Assembly: GCF_037975245.1 (NCBI RefSeq)
Contig: NC_092571.1
Location: forward strand, 10,241,917 to 10,305,916
DNA from: Apostichopus japonicus
Lineage: Eukaryota; Echinodermata; Holothuroidea; Aspidochirotida; Stichopodidae
Direction: 5' to 3'
DNA: 64,000 bases
Below the pieces are notes generated by a model, which saw only the letters and a program-made list of their open reading frames with translations, was not told the DNA's origin and ran no database searches. Position numbers and translations under genes: made by a program. Positions 62,694-64,000 of the stretch are shown here, piece after piece. Each line of letters starts with the position of its first letter. Within the stretch, counting starts at the first letter, position 1.

Positions 62694-64000
62694 AGGAGAA
62701 TTTAAACTATCGGTGGGATCGATTGGAATTCCGGATGCTGTAAGTTCGATCCAAATTTGAGTTCATGACAACCCCGAGTCAGAATCCGGGGACTCGAGTC
62801 CTAATTAGGACACATCTGCCACTGTTTGTCTGTCGTCATTTAACTCTGAATTAGGCGTGGTTGATGTACGTTGATCGCCTCTCTATTTATTGATCAATCA
62901 GTCACTATAACAACTTACTGTCACCTCGTTTCTGTAATCTGTTTTCTTTCTTTTAAGTTATTTTTTGCCGACACTAATATATATAGGTCAGTATCTTCGC
63001 ACGTATATAACCAAGCCTCCCAGTTCACCGATTCGGTCTCCTCTCTGTTGAAAACTGAACCCTTATAAACGTGGGAACCAATCTGACCATAGGTAAAACC
63101 GATACTCAGTCGAAAACAAAGCGGTTTATTCAAGTTCAAAGTCCTGACGTTATTATACAAACTCTTTACTTTTTGCACACTCAGTATATGCAAAAGAGTT
63201 ATAGGTTTATTATATTCGTTGTACAGGCCAACGGCGAGTCGAAACATAAACATATATAGCAATTTCCAAGTAGAAAGCGTTAACTTGAACACCTCTTAAT
63301 ACAATGCTCTTATAGCGCTCGCTTTATTTACAAATTTACAAATTCAAAACAGCATAAATAGCACGTAGTGTATCATTGCATTGTGTTACTAACTATAAAC
63401 GGTGTACGTACGGTACCGTAGATAAAGAATTTGAATTCACCATAATTGATATGATTGCACAAACGTGATGATTAAAACCAGCATGTTGGGTCAGAAACAA
63501 TTCCCTTTGATGAAGGAGAGTAAATTTATTGTCAATCTAAGTTAAAGTGGAGATCCGGGGGGTGGGGTTAGGAGGGTGGGGGAGGGGAGGGGAAGCGGTT
63601 CTCATACGATTTAACGGCATTGATAGCCGGTGTTCTTAGACTTCAGAAGATTTGACCGAAAAAGCAACATATATACTACTAAGGACCAGTTAACACTATA
63701 GATAAGGATGGAACACGGAATTCCGAATCAACTTCTTTATGGTGCTCTTATGTGAGATTTCAGTTCAGTTGTCCGTAATCATTTACGGCCCACGACCCAA
63801 TATCTTCCCACGAGAATTGAGCACGAACCACCAGGTCTCACATGGCATCCCTCGAAATCATTGTTCAGAATGCATTTAAGCTATAGCTTCGAATATGTAC
63901 ATGATGCTATAGGAAGTATATACAATTAACACTCTAACTGGAAGGACAATTGTCCACCCAGTAAATTAATTTGCCTTCAAGTTTTCATTTCCATATCAGA
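62694..64000. other. 5' flanking DNA at the right edge
   Basis: No gene recognised. It contains the G-rich tract at 63557-63592. The open frames seen on both strands at 62870-63290 overlap each other, have no recognisable domain, and are judged non-coding. Confidence 0.45.
63557..63592 (+). other. Candidate G-quadruplex tract
   Basis: Six runs of two to six G separated by one to three bases (GGGGGGTGGGGTTAGGAGGG and onward) satisfy the usual four-run pattern for a DNA G-quadruplex. Confidence 0.55.

Overview
The window is animal nuclear DNA. It is AT-rich, with very long introns, consensus GT-AG splice sites, mini- and microsatellites, and many small non-autonomous transposons. Domain content (EMI plus EGF repeats) and transposon types (THAP and P2X7-like relic, hAT- and TTAA-type MITEs, a tRNA-type SINE) fit a marine deuterostome, most likely an echinoderm. 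That assignment is an inference; no species-diagnostic gene is present. One gene is supported, on the minus strand, and it fills most of the window. It encodes a secreted extracellular-matrix type protein: signal peptide, EMI domain, one laminin-like EGF, then three EGF repeats of the calcium-binding type. Seven coding exons (59100-58913, 56168-56031, 52725-52616, 12414-12310, 4770-4648, 2559-2437, 1955-1830) join in one frame with matching phases and give about 304 residues. The gene runs off the left edge. Domain order and the EMI/EGF sequence make it a MEGF6-like gene. Layout from left to right: 1-1829 is intron with no exon seen. 1830-4770 holds three EGF exons, with a 1.5 kb minisatellite (2720-4280) that has a 412-bp higher-order period. 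4771-12309 is intron with a TTAA-type MITE. 12310-12414 is the first EGF exon. 12415-52615 is a 40-kb intron that holds most of the repeat content: a 34-bp minisatellite (16154-17078), TTAA MITE copies, a tRNA-derived SINE (21721-21965), a hAT-like MITE (28641-28941), a retroposed element with a U2 snRNA head (31724-31921), a decayed TTAA transposon with THAP and P2X7-like coding fragments (37470-38825), and a short dispersed unit flanked by long direct repeats (39072, 44022). 52616-59100 carries the EMI exons and exon 1, with a second hAT-like MITE (52193-52529) lying just downstream of exon 3, inside the 40-kb intron, and a direct duplication in intron 1. 59101-64000 is the 5' flank with two further MITEs, a retroposon tail with an AAT microsatellite, and a G-rich tract. 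The observations most worth checking are the U2-headed element, the THAP/P2X7-like transposon relic, the short dispersed unit with long flanking duplications, and an extra cysteine in the first calcium-binding EGF repeat.
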